NCBI GenBank assembly: GCA_015232355.1 | Contig: JADFZW010000024.1 | Location: 1 to 64,000, forward strand | Length of the DNA: 64,000 nucleotides | Origin: Oligoflexia bacterium | GTDB lineage: Bacteria > Bdellovibrionota > Bacteriovoracia > Bacteriovoracales > Bacteriovoracaceae | Direction: 5' to 3' | In this document: positions 9,016 to 17,255 of the stretch, in pieces | Layout of the letters: each line of letters opens with the position of its first letter | Position numbering within the stretch: the stretch's first letter is position 1 | The notes under the pieces: model-generated | What the model saw: only the letters and a program-made list of their open reading frames with translations | The model's database searches: none | Told to the model about the DNA's origin: nothing | Position numbers and translations under genes: made by a program

Positions 9016-9702
9016 TCAAACTATTTTCAAAATTCGTTTAATCTCTTTTCTTTTTGGTGCAATCTCTTCTGCCGATCTACTCTTAAGTTTTAATTTATCC
9101 TCAGGCAAAAGTTTTCCCATTGGCGCTAGGGCCACTATTTGTAGTGTGGAATGAATTTGTAGATATTCTACAATCTCTTCCTCTGCAATCAATGGCCCAG
9201 TCATCACGCAACTAGCAATTTCCAATCTATGGGCCATTAAGGAAAAATTTTGCATGGCCATCGCCACTGAAATTAAATCTGTTGTCTCTAATTTAAGAAA
9301 ACTCTTTTTAACAACTTCAATATCAGCAAAATACTTTAATAAAACATTTTCTCTTTTTTTCATGCAAAAAATTGCTAATACTGGAGCATCTTTAAAAAAA
9401 TAAAAATTTTTCAAATATGGCATCAGCTCTTCTGCATGTGGTTTTCCACTCACCTGCTCTTCAATCATCTTTGCTTTTTTTTCACAAATAAGTGCCAATT
9501 GAGATATTTTGCTCTTATCCTTAACAACAATAAAATGCCAAGGTTGAGCATTACTTCCACTAGGTGCAAATCTAGCAGCATCTATTAGTGTAGTAATCTC
9601 TTGATCAGTTACTTCTTCATCTAGATAACGTCTAATACTTCTTCTTGATTTAATAAAATCTAAACAATTTAATGAATCTAAATATTTTGAAAAATCTGAC
9701 AT
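9016..9702 (-). CDS. Nitroreductase-family flavoprotein
   Basis: A 228-residue nitroreductase-like protein. 'RRSIRRYLDEEV' followed by 'ARFAPSGSNAQPWHF' is the FMN-binding signature of the family. These enzymes use FMN and NAD(P)H to reduce varied substrates, and some act as oxidases or dehydrogenases in natural-product pathways (family knowledge). Its place inside the ACP/KS operon suggests it modifies the chain, for example by double-bond reduction or oxidation, because no enoyl reductase of the FabI type is present. That role is inference. Confidence 0.85.
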   Translation of the reverse strand: MSDFSKYLDSLNCLDFIKSRRSIRRYLDEEVTDQEITTLIDAARFAPSGSNAQPWHFIVVKDKSKISQLALICEKKAKMIEEQVSGKPHAEELMPYLKNFYFFKDAPVLAIFCMKKRENVLLKYFADIEVVKKSFLKLETTDLISVAMAMQNFSLMAHRLEIASCVMTGPLIAEEEIVEYLQIHSTLQIVALAPMGKLLPEDKLKLKSRSAEEIAPKRKEIKRILKIV

Positions 9703-9734
9703 TATTAAACTCTACTACTAAATAAATTAAAGAT

Positions 9735-10274
9735 TTAAAAATACTTCGCCACATTTCCATCGATGGAAAGTATGTTATCAAAAAATAATTTTCTATCTGT
9801 GCAATCAAAAAAATATTCTAATTCTGACAAAATTCCCTCTGCACTTTGAATGCTAAATAGTTTTAGTTCCTTACCACTATATTTTCCATGGCCACTATGA
9901 TTTCTTCTTATTACTCCATGCCCTTTTGCTTTAAAGTTTTTTTGTTGTAAATTAAATTCAACGATTTCTAAAGAAATCTCTATTCGATCACCTGTAAGTA
10001 ACGATACACCTTCTTCCCACTTTGCTTCTTCTATGGCCGTTAATATCGAAGCATATTTAAATTCCGTCAGCTTGTTAATTACAATTTGGATTAACTGAGA
10101 AAACGACTCTAAAACTAAAAGAAAAGGAAATCCTCTGCTCTCTAATCCACCACCTTTTTTTCCGTCCATATTAATATCATATTCTTCATAAGAGATATTC
10201 TTCACTCCAATGGCACTTATTTCAGGAGCAGATAACGATAGCTTAATAATTTTATCTAGCATTCTATATTTCAT
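9735..10274 (-). CDS. Hotdog-fold protein without the FabZ catalytic His
   Basis: The segment 'RGFPFLLVLESFSQL' lines up with the FabZ block HFPG.PvmPGVLmlEs.aQ. The Glu side is kept and the His is replaced (RGFP instead of DHFP). 'GDRIEISLEIVEF' matches the following 'pGD' strand. It is therefore probably a dehydratase relative that has lost catalysis or works with a partner as a heteromer with the intact FabZ-like protein two genes downstream. The start taken is ATG at 10274, with AGAGGA nine bases upstream. An upstream ATG at 10301 would overlap fabG and has no ribosome binding site. Confidence 0.7.
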   Translation of the reverse strand: MKYRMLDKIIKLSLSAPEISAIGVKNISYEEYDINMDGKKGGGLESRGFPFLLVLESFSQLIQIVINKLTEFKYASILTAIEEAKWEEGVSLLTGDRIEISLEIVEFNLQQKNFKAKGHGVIRRNHSGHGKYSGKELKLFSIQSAEGILSELEYFFDCTDRKLFFDNILSIDGNVAKYF

Positions 10275-10287
10275 CTTAAATATCCTC

Positions 10288-11031
10288 TCAAACTCCTCCA
10301 TCTAGTAATATAGTTTCACCATTCATATATGAGTTTCGATCACTGGCCATAAAGGCAATTAGCTCTGCCACCTCTTCACATTTACCTAAACGTCCAAGTG
10401 AATTATGTTTAAGATAATCTTCTAAATTAGTTTCCGGAACATTTATTCCCACTCCCTCATCTAATAATCCTGGAGCAATCCCATTTACAGTAATATTATA
10501 ATTAGCAATCTCTTTTGATAAGGCCATAGTAAATCCAACTATCGCTGCTTTGGAAGCTGAATAGTGAACAGGTGCTTTAATCAAATGTACTCCTGCAAGT
10601 GAGCTAACATTTATAATTTTACCTTTTCTCTTTCTAATCATTCCTCGAAGAAATGCTTTAGTAACAAAAAAAGTTCCTTTTACATTAGTACCCATAACCA
10701 ATTCATAATCTTCTTCATCCATCATTGACAGATGGACTACTTGTGATACTCCAGCATTGTTTATTAAAACATCTGGTACTAACCCTTGCTCTGCCATTTT
10801 GTTTGCAAGTTCTTTTGATTTGGCCACCTGGCGCACATCCAACTGATAAATATATCCCTTCCTTCCTAATGCCTCTATCTCTCTCTTTACTTCTTTTGCC
10901 TCTTCTTCATTCTTACGATAAGTTAGTGCTACATCTGCACCCTCTCTGGCCAATACAATTGAAATTGCTTTACCCAGTGCTCGACTTCCGCCAGTTACTA
11001 AGCATAATTTATTTTCTAATAGCAATCCCAT
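10288..11031 (-). CDS. 3-oxoacyl-ACP reductase (FabG-like SDR)
   Basis: A short-chain dehydrogenase that reduces 3-ketoacyl-ACP with NADPH. The cofactor loop is 'VTGGSRALGKA', the 'NNAGVS' strand follows, and the catalytic set is Ser in 'NVSSLAG' with 'HYSASKAA' (YxxxK). The C-terminal 'ILLDGGV' is typical of FabG. The open frame extends upstream to 11103 through a Lys/Asn-rich stretch encoded by A-rich DNA. I prefer the ATG at 11031 because the FabG fold begins there ('MGLLLENKLCLVTGG') and GGCAGG precedes it. It lies 52 bp after the ACP gene. Confidence 0.9.
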   Translation of the reverse strand: MGLLLENKLCLVTGGSRALGKAISIVLAREGADVALTYRKNEEEAKEVKREIEALGRKGYIYQLDVRQVAKSKELANKMAEQGLVPDVLINNAGVSQVVHLSMMDEEDYELVMGTNVKGTFFVTKAFLRGMIRKRKGKIINVSSLAGVHLIKAPVHYSASKAAIVGFTMALSKEIANYNITVNGIAPGLLDEGVGINVPETNLEDYLKHNSLGRLGKCEEVAELIAFMASDRNSYMNGETILLDGGV

Positions 11032-11083
11032 AACACCTGCCTTTTTTATTTTTTTTTTTTTTATATTATTTTTATTATTTTTA

Positions 11084-11503
11084 TTATTTATTTTTTTCAG
11101 CAAGTTGTTCCATCACAATTCGTGTAAAAGTCTTTGCTGTAAATAATGACATCATATCTTGAATTTTTAATTTTTCAGGAAAACGCTCTTTGGGTACTTC
11201 AACCATAACCACTTTCAAACGCTCAAGAGCTGCAGATGTAAGGTATCCATCTTTAACAAAATCATCATCACTTAAATCTCCCTGAGCACCTTTAACAATT
11301 GCCCCTCTTTCCAATGTAATCTTATACTCTTCTTCCAGTTTAAAGAGTAAATCTAAAAAATCTAAAGAGTCTGCACCATATTCTTCAATTATTGAGGCAT
11401 TTTCATCCAACTGATCAGCGGCAACATCCAAAGTACAAACTTCAACCAATATTTCTTTAACCTTTTTTAAAATTTCCTTATCTGCTACAAAATTTTCACT
11501 CAT
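11084..11503 (-). CDS. Acyl carrier protein with C-terminal extension
   Basis: Residues 8-70 are a carrier domain with the phosphopantetheine site at Ser46 in 'EEYGADSLDFLDLLF'. At 139 residues it is much longer than AcpP (about 78). The extra C-terminal half ('DGYLTSAALERLKVV' onward) is typical of dedicated ACPs found beside KS/FabZ pairs rather than of the housekeeping AcpP (recognition from memory). It is the first gene of the minus-strand operon and has a good AGGAG. It probably carries the chain that the downstream condensing enzymes extend. No malonyl transferase or phosphopantetheinyl transferase is present, so those must come from elsewhere. Confidence 0.88.
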   Translation of the reverse strand: MSENFVADKEILKKVKEILVEVCTLDVAADQLDENASIIEEYGADSLDFLDLLFKLEEEYKITLERGAIVKGAQGDLSDDDFVKDGYLTSAALERLKVVMVEVPKERFPEKLKIQDMMSLFTAKTFTRIVMEQLAEKNK

Positions 11504-11751
11504 AACAATCTCCTAATAATAATAATGATAATAGTAGTAACGTATAATAAAATTTCTCTTAATTTGAGTATATTACGGCCAATATTAAGTATATCATGTC
11601 ACTCGATATCTATTAATTCGAGCAATTTTTACTCTTGCTGTACAATTATAGTCTGGTATTTCACTACTTCACATCATCTTATTTATTTCATACAATACAA
11701 AAAAATGAATTATCCTCATCTATCGATAGAAAAATAACAAAAGGAATAATA

Positions 11752-12855
11752 ATGCTATCAAGAATGCTACTTAAAATTATTTATCTCACCTTACTCTCTT
11801 CCTTATTTATAAATGTATTAGTAAATTCTTCATTTGCTTTAACAAACATTGCAAAAAATCTTAATCTTGTTGTCAGTGATGGACTTACATCAACTGTTAA
11901 TACCAACAACCAAATTTGCACACGAAAAAAACTAAATTCCATACCTTTAGTATTCGATCGCAAGTCGAATAACCAGTCATCACCAAAACGCTTTCGTTCT
12001 TCACCGAATTTGCAAATTGCATCTTTTGACAATTCCCCTGAAATTGCAGGACTCAAAGAATTTAACAGCTCTGGTAGTGGACAATTATCAGCAGATGACT
12101 TTAAAAAAATCTATACGGCAATTGTGAAATTAAAACCCGATATCCATATTTACTTTATTGATCTAAGAAAAGAGTTTCATGGATTTGTAAATGAAGATGC
12201 TGTTAGTAGGCATGCTCTTCACAACTGGATTAATTACGCAAAAACTCCTGAAATGGTAGAACAAGAACAAGCATTACTCTTAAATGGACTCAAAAAAAAG
12301 AAACAAACTACAATCAACGATATTACTGAAAAAAAAGATGGCGAAATTGCAAAACTTCATAAAAATAAAGTCGAAGTAAAAACTGTAAGAAGCGAAGAAG
12401 AGCTTGTTAAATCTTTAGGTGCAAATTCTAATTATTTACGCTTTTATGTTGATGATCACTCTGCTCCTAATCCAGAAGAGATTGATCGTTTCATTAAATT
12501 TATCGATGGACTTGATAAATTAGATGGAAAATATTGGTTACATTTTCACTGTCGTGGTGGATCTGGAAGAACATCAACCTTCATGACCTTTACTGATATG
12601 CTAAAAAATGCTGACAAAGTCTCCATGGAAGATATTATGAATCGACAAAAAGAGTTAGGAGGGCGAGACCTTAATAAAACAAAAAATGATACTACAAAAA
12701 AAGATGCTAAAAAAAATCCAACTATCATTTTAGAAGCATTTGAGAAGAGAAAAGCAGTACTTGAAAAATTTTATCAATTTGCAAAGGAGCGTTTAAATAA
12801 AACAATTCCAAAAGAAAAGAGTTGGAGTGAGTGGATTGCAACTAATAAAAAATAA
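11752..12855 (+). CDS. Secreted phytase-like cysteine phosphatase (PTP fold)
   Basis: The P-loop reads 'HFHCRGGSGRTS' with nucleophile Cys267 and Arg273, the CX5R signature. 'FYVDDHSAPNPEEID' (Asp234/235) is placed where the general-acid loop is expected. This spacing matches cysteine phytases and inositol-polyphosphate phosphatases, a class characterised in Bdellovibrio bacteriovorus (established knowledge). The likely substrates are phosphoinositols or phosphoproteins outside the cell or in prey. Residues 1-29 are a signal peptide (LSRMLLKIIYLTLLSSLF.., cleaved near SSFA). The start is ATG at 11752 with AAGGA upstream. The open frame extends further but without a ribosome site. The Lys-rich middle (residues 180-215) is an insertion. 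The phospholipase gene follows 31 bp later. Confidence 0.85.
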   Translation: MLSRMLLKIIYLTLLSSLFINVLVNSSFALTNIAKNLNLVVSDGLTSTVNTNNQICTRKKLNSIPLVFDRKSNNQSSPKRFRSSPNLQIASFDNSPEIAGLKEFNSSGSGQLSADDFKKIYTAIVKLKPDIHIYFIDLRKEFHGFVNEDAVSRHALHNWINYAKTPEMVEQEQALLLNGLKKKKQTTINDITEKKDGEIAKLHKNKVEVKTVRSEEELVKSLGANSNYLRFYVDDHSAPNPEEIDRFIKFIDGLDKLDGKYWLHFHCRGGSGRTSTFMTFTDMLKNADKVSMEDIMNRQKELGGRDLNKTKNDTTKKDAKKNPTIILEAFEKRKAVLEKFYQFAKERLNKTIPKEKSWSEWIATNKK

Positions 12856-12886
12856 AGTTACAAAATAAAATCTTGGAGAAATTTTG

Positions 12887-13771
12887 ATGAAAACTAAAAA
12901 AATGAAAACTTTACTATGTTTACTACTTTCTATAGTGATAATTGCACCGGCATCGGCATCGGCATCTGCATCGGCCACCAACTTTACTACTACTACTACT
13001 ACTACTACTATTAACAAATACAAAGAAGATGATACTAATCACGATCATCAAATTTTCACAAAGCTCGCGGCCAAATTTTGGGGACTCTCTGATGAACGAA
13101 TTAAAAATATTGCTCTAGGAGCAAAAATGCCAGACATTACTCAATCAGGATTTTCTGGCAATTTTAATCAGCAGTGGTCTCATGGATTACTCTATGGAAA
13201 AAACCAAAAAAGAATGTGGGGAGATGCTGATCAAGATTTCGAAGGTAATTTAATGGGTAACTTAAGTGGCAACAACGAAGGATGGAATCATTCATCAGCT
13301 GATATATTCTACTCTAAAAATGATCAAAAAAATGGCGATTGGTATATTGGGTATGCTTCTCACTATATAGTTGATGTAACCACTCCAGTTCATTCTACCA
13401 ATCCACTGCTAAATCGCCTTGATGTGCTCACTCATCACTTTGATTTCGAACTTTGGATAGCAAATAACTTAGAGGGCGGGCATCGACTGCTTGATGCTGC
13501 AATCAACGATAAAGAATATTATACTATTACTGATCCTCGTAAAAATTTACAAGACGTTGCCTGGAAAGCATGTTATTGGAACATAGAAAATGGTTACGGT
13601 AAAATTTTATGGGATCTTTACAAAAAGGATGGTTATCCCACTAAGGAAAACTCTGGATCACCTGAACTAGTCGACAATGCTAAAATAATGATTGTTGAAG
13701 CAGTAAGATGGGCAAGAGGAACAATTAAATGGGGTCTTGATCAATATAATCAATGGGCGGACCAATATTAG
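12887..13771 (+). CDS. Secreted zinc-dependent phospholipase C family protein
   Basis: The metal-ligand blocks of the zinc phospholipase C/S1 nuclease fold are visible: 'QQWSHGLLYG', then 'GYASHYIVDVTTPVH' (HxxxD followed by a second His), then 'THHFDFELW' (HxxxE). It would hydrolyse phospholipid headgroups or a related phosphodiester. A signal peptide (residues 1-24) is followed at once by an Ala/Ser repeat and an eight-Thr run, encoded by (GCATCG)n and (ACT)n microsatellites at 12950-13011. The start is ATG at 12887, with GGAG upstream. The 3' end overlaps the next ABC-transporter gene by 19 bp, which suggests an operon with it. Confidence 0.85.
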   Translation: MKTKKMKTLLCLLLSIVIIAPASASASASATNFTTTTTTTTINKYKEDDTNHDHQIFTKLAAKFWGLSDERIKNIALGAKMPDITQSGFSGNFNQQWSHGLLYGKNQKRMWGDADQDFEGNLMGNLSGNNEGWNHSSADIFYSKNDQKNGDWYIGYASHYIVDVTTPVHSTNPLLNRLDVLTHHFDFELWIANNLEGGHRLLDAAINDKEYYTITDPRKNLQDVAWKACYWNIENGYGKILWDLYKKDGYPTKENSGSPELVDNAKIMIVEAVRWARGTIKWGLDQYNQWADQY

Positions 13772-15561
13772 ATAAATTAGATAAATTAGATAAACTAAGC
13801 AAAATAAAAAGAGTTTTTTCTTTATTTGGTAAACATCAAAATAAACTCTATCTCGCTTTTCTTGCAGTTATTGTTAGCACATCCATCTCTGCATGCTTGC
13901 CATTAGTATTTCGTGAAATATTAGATAAAGCAATTCCATCAAAAGACTTATACTACATCACTATTATCTCGCTCGCATATTTGGCCCTGGTTATCTCACA
14001 AGAGGCCATTAATTTTTTTATGTCCTTAACTGTAGGATGGATGGGAATTGAAATTGTAAACAATCTTAAATTAAAAGTTTTAACTCATATTTCAACTCTC
14101 TCTCTTAATTATTTTGATAAACATGGTGAAGGTAAACTCATCAGCTTAGTGGAATCTGATTCACAAAGACTCTACAATGTATTCTCTCAATCAGCACTAA
14201 CCCTAGTGTGGGGAGTTTTAAATCTTGTTGTATCGATGGGAATAATGCTTTTTACAAACATTAAACTAACTTTGATTGTCTTATCTATTGCACCTGTATA
14301 CATATTTTGTACCTATTTTATCTTCAGCAAATTGCGTCCTCTCTACAAAAAAGATCGCGAATTATACTCTAAAATTAGTGGATATCTTGGAGAATATCTT
14401 AAAGCAATATCATTACTACGAAGTCTAGGAAATATCCCTTGGTCCCAAAAAAAATTTCATCAGTTAAATGAAGACAAACGTAAATTTGAAACATCTATTT
14501 ATCTTAAAGAAATGCTCACTTGGTTTATCTTGATGTTAGCGCCACAATTAGTGATTGCACTTATTCTTTATCTAAGCGTTGATTGGATTAAAAATAATAT
14601 CATTACCTTTGGAACCGTATGGATGTTTATCCAATATGTACAATCTGCTATTCAACCAATATTTATGATCTCTGAACAAATTGGAGAAATACAGCGTTCT
14701 ATGGGTGCTGCCGATCGATTACTAGAAACATTAGATACCAAACCACAAGTATGTGAAGGCACCATCACTGATGATAATTTTAAATTCGAAAAAGAGATTC
14801 GCTTTGAAAATGTCAGTTTTGGATATGTAGAAGGAAAAGAGGTCCTTCAGCAAATCTCATTTTCTATTGAGAAGGGAAAAACTTTAGCAATTGTGGGTGC
14901 AACTGGCTCTGGTAAAACCACCATCATCTCGCTTCTTTCACGCTTTTATGATCCAAACCCGAACTCTGGCCAAATATTAATTGATGGTATTGATATAAAA
15001 AATCTAACCTTCAAAGCGCTTCGAAATAAGATTGGATTAATTCTTCAAGATGTTTATCTTTTTCCTGGAAGCGTTTTAGATAATTTAAGGATGTTTCGCA
15101 CAGATATTCCATTAGAGCAAGTAAGTATGGCCGCCACTCAAATGGATATTCAAAACTTTATTGAACGTTTGCCTAACACTTACAACACTGAATTAGCAGA
15201 AGATGGAAAGAATTTATCCTTTGGTGAAAGACAACTCCTCTCCTTTGCTCGCGCACTAACCTTTAATCCACAAATTCTAATTATGGATGAGGCCACTAGT
15301 TCAATTGATCCCCAGACTGAAATAAAAATTCAAAATAGTATGAATAAACTTTTACAAAATCGTACTGCAATTATTATTGCCCATCGCTTGTCGACGATTG
15401 AACATGCTAACAAAATTATTGTTTTAGACAAAGGACGAATTGTTGAAGAGGGAAATCATCAAGAGCTACTAGCAAAACAAGGCCACTACTTTAATCTTCA
15501 CAACACTCAACAAGACAATCAACAAGACAATCAACAAGATACTGTGGATATTTATGTTTAA
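13753..15561 (+). CDS. ABC exporter half-transporter, catalytically competent subunit
   Basis: An N-terminal six-helix transmembrane domain (about residues 25-315) is followed by a nucleotide-binding domain. The NBD has Walker A 'GATGSGKTT', signature 'LSFGERQ', Walker B 'LIMDEATSS' with the catalytic Glu, and H-loop 'AHRLST'. The N-terminus contains a tandem 'LDK' repeat encoded by three TTAGATAAA units. The C-terminus contains 'QQDN' repeats (15509-15540). It overlaps the following half-transporter by 8 bp, so the two probably form one heterodimer. The substrate is unknown. Linkage to the secreted phosphatase and phospholipase genes is suggestive only, since those carry their own signal peptides. 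Confidence 0.9.
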   Translation: MGGPILDKLDKLDKLSKIKRVFSLFGKHQNKLYLAFLAVIVSTSISACLPLVFREILDKAIPSKDLYYITIISLAYLALVISQEAINFFMSLTVGWMGIEIVNNLKLKVLTHISTLSLNYFDKHGEGKLISLVESDSQRLYNVFSQSALTLVWGVLNLVVSMGIMLFTNIKLTLIVLSIAPVYIFCTYFIFSKLRPLYKKDRELYSKISGYLGEYLKAISLLRSLGNIPWSQKKFHQLNEDKRKFETSIYLKEMLTWFILMLAPQLVIALILYLSVDWIKNNIITFGTVWMFIQYVQSAIQPIFMISEQIGEIQRSMGAADRLLETLDTKPQVCEGTITDDNFKFEKEIRFENVSFGYVEGKEVLQQISFSIEKGKTLAIVGATGSGKTTIISLLSRFYDPNPNSGQILIDGIDIKNLTFKALRNKIGLILQDVYLFPGSVLDNLRMFRTDIPLEQVSMAATQMDIQNFIERLPNTYNTELAEDGKNLSFGERQLLSFARALTFNPQILIMDEATSSIDPQTEIKIQNSMNKLLQNRTAIIIAHRLSTIEHANKIIVLDKGRIVEEGNHQELLAKQGHYFNLHNTQQDNQQDNQQDTVDIYV

Positions 15562-17233
15562 TTACTTTAAATGGTTTTTTTATTTTTGGAGAGCTAATAA
15601 ATTCAAAATGATCCTAGTTGTGATCATGACTATTCTCTCTATTGCTGTAAAAACCGCACTACCTCTATTTTTAAAACATATCCTTGATCAACTAAGTGGT
15701 AATTTCGAGAGTAATGCCCTCTATAAATTAATTATTCTCTTTGCACTTTTTATTATTTTACATGAAGTGATAACCAGAATTCTTCCTACTTTGCGTGGAT
15801 ATTTAAACATGATCTATGCATCTTCCATTCGCTCCCACTATTATAAAATATTATGTAATCATAGTCAGGCATTCTTCAAGCGCTTTAAGACTGGAGATCT
15901 AATCACTCGTCTAACTGATGACATCGATGGTTCCTGGGAGCGAGTCTCTTGGTATGCTTGCTCAGGAATTTTACGTCCCGTAGAAGCGATCTTAGTATTG
16001 GCCTTCACCTTGAGTGTAATGTTTTATTATTCAATTCTACTTAGTGTTTGTTCATTTTTACTTTTACCTTTTCTAATTTTAATTTTAGCAAAGGTTGAAC
16101 ATAAATTATTTGTTTATACTGCAGAAAAACAGCGATCCATCTCACGTTGTAATGAAATTTTAGAAGCATTCTTTTCTGGGATCAGAGTTATTAAGATAAC
16201 TCAAAGTGAAGAGGATCAACAAAGAAAATACAAAGAGGTTTTAGAAGATCGAATAAAAAAAGAAAAGGATTTTCTTAAATTAAATCAAGTGATCCACCTT
16301 GGTTCCATGTTAATAAATAACTTGGGTACAATCATTGTGATTTTCTTAGGTAGCGTTTTAGTAATCCAAGGTAAAATCAGTATTGGAACTATTTTATTAT
16401 TTATGATTTATCATCAACGTTTAATAGAGCCACTATGGACATTAGTCTATTTCTATGCCACCTCCAAACAAGTGTTTCGATATGTGGATCGCTTAAAAGA
16501 GATTGAACAAGATACATCTGTAAAAGATGTGATAATATCAACAAATTCCAAAATTGAATGCCAAACTTTTACTTCATTAGAATTTAAAAATGTCTACTTC
16601 AAACATCCAGATGAAACATCTAATAGAAATATTTTAAATGGAATATCATTTTCACTCTCTAGAGGACAAAAGCTAGCAATACTTGGAAAAGTAGGCGAAG
16701 GTAAAACCACCCTTCTAGAACTTTTGGCCAATAACTATACTCCTACTTCAGGAGAGATTTTATTAAATGGCATTCCTCTTCAAAAAATACATCCATCCTC
16801 ACTCAGTAAAATCATCGGTTATGTTCGCCAAGAAAATATTTTATTCTCAGAAAGCATTGAAGATAATATTATTTTAGGTAATAGCTTTTCAAAAGAAGAG
16901 ATTTACTTAGCTTTAAAAAATGCATTAGTCTTAGATGAAATGTTATCTACACCTTCTGGACTCGCCTCTAAATTAGGAACCAAAGGACTCTCCCTCTCTG
17001 GTGGGCAAAAACAACGTCTCTCTCTAGCGCGTACTTTAATTAGACGTCCACAACTACTCTTAATGGATGATGTAACCGCGGCCATGGATGCCATCACTGA
17101 AGATCTTTTCTGGAAGCAATTTCACTCTGAATACAACGACATTACTACAATAATTGTCACTCATCGAATGACTACAGCATCGAAAGCAGATGTGGTTTTA
17201 AGATTACATAACGGTCAAATCATTCAAGATTAA
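15554..17233 (+). CDS. ABC exporter half-transporter, degenerate-site subunit
   Basis: It has the same architecture as its partner: a transmembrane domain (about 15-300) and an NBD with Walker A 'GKVGEGKTT', signature 'LSLSGGQKQR', Walker B 'LLMDDVTAA' and H-loop 'THRMTT'. Walker B ends in Asp-Asp, so the usual catalytic Glu is replaced by Asp. That is the pattern of one subunit in heterodimeric exporters such as TM287/288, LmrCD and BmrCD (established knowledge), where one ATP site is degenerate. This supports pairing with the upstream gene. The 3' end lies in a 15-bp tandem duplication that includes the stop codon. Confidence 0.9.
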   Translation: MFNYFKWFFYFWRANKFKMILVVIMTILSIAVKTALPLFLKHILDQLSGNFESNALYKLIILFALFIILHEVITRILPTLRGYLNMIYASSIRSHYYKILCNHSQAFFKRFKTGDLITRLTDDIDGSWERVSWYACSGILRPVEAILVLAFTLSVMFYYSILLSVCSFLLLPFLILILAKVEHKLFVYTAEKQRSISRCNEILEAFFSGIRVIKITQSEEDQQRKYKEVLEDRIKKEKDFLKLNQVIHLGSMLINNLGTIIVIFLGSVLVIQGKISIGTILLFMIYHQRLIEPLWTLVYFYATSKQVFRYVDRLKEIEQDTSVKDVIISTNSKIECQTFTSLEFKNVYFKHPDETSNRNILNGISFSLSRGQKLAILGKVGEGKTTLLELLANNYTPTSGEILLNGIPLQKIHPSSLSKIIGYVRQENILFSESIEDNIILGNSFSKEEIYLALKNALVLDEMLSTPSGLASKLGTKGLSLSGGQKQRLSLARTLIRRPQLLLMDDVTAAMDAITEDLFWKQFHSEYNDITTIIVTHRMTTASKADVVLRLHNGQIIQD

Positions 17234-17255
17234 ATCATTCAAGATTAAATCATTC
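17217..17255. repeat. 15-bp tandem repeat spanning two stop codons
   Basis: The unit AAATCATTCAAGATT is present at 17217-17231 and 17232-17246, and a partial third copy (9 bp) ends at 17255. The first copy encodes the last residues of the ABC subunit, and the oleD stop codon (17245-17247) lies at the junction of copies two and three. It looks like a recent slippage duplication between two convergent genes. Confidence 0.9.

Noticed and set aside
11031-11103. Upstream start for the FabG-like gene
   Set aside because: It would add a Lys/Asn-rich peptide encoded by A-rich DNA and overlap the ACP gene. The ATG at 11031 begins exactly at the SDR fold.
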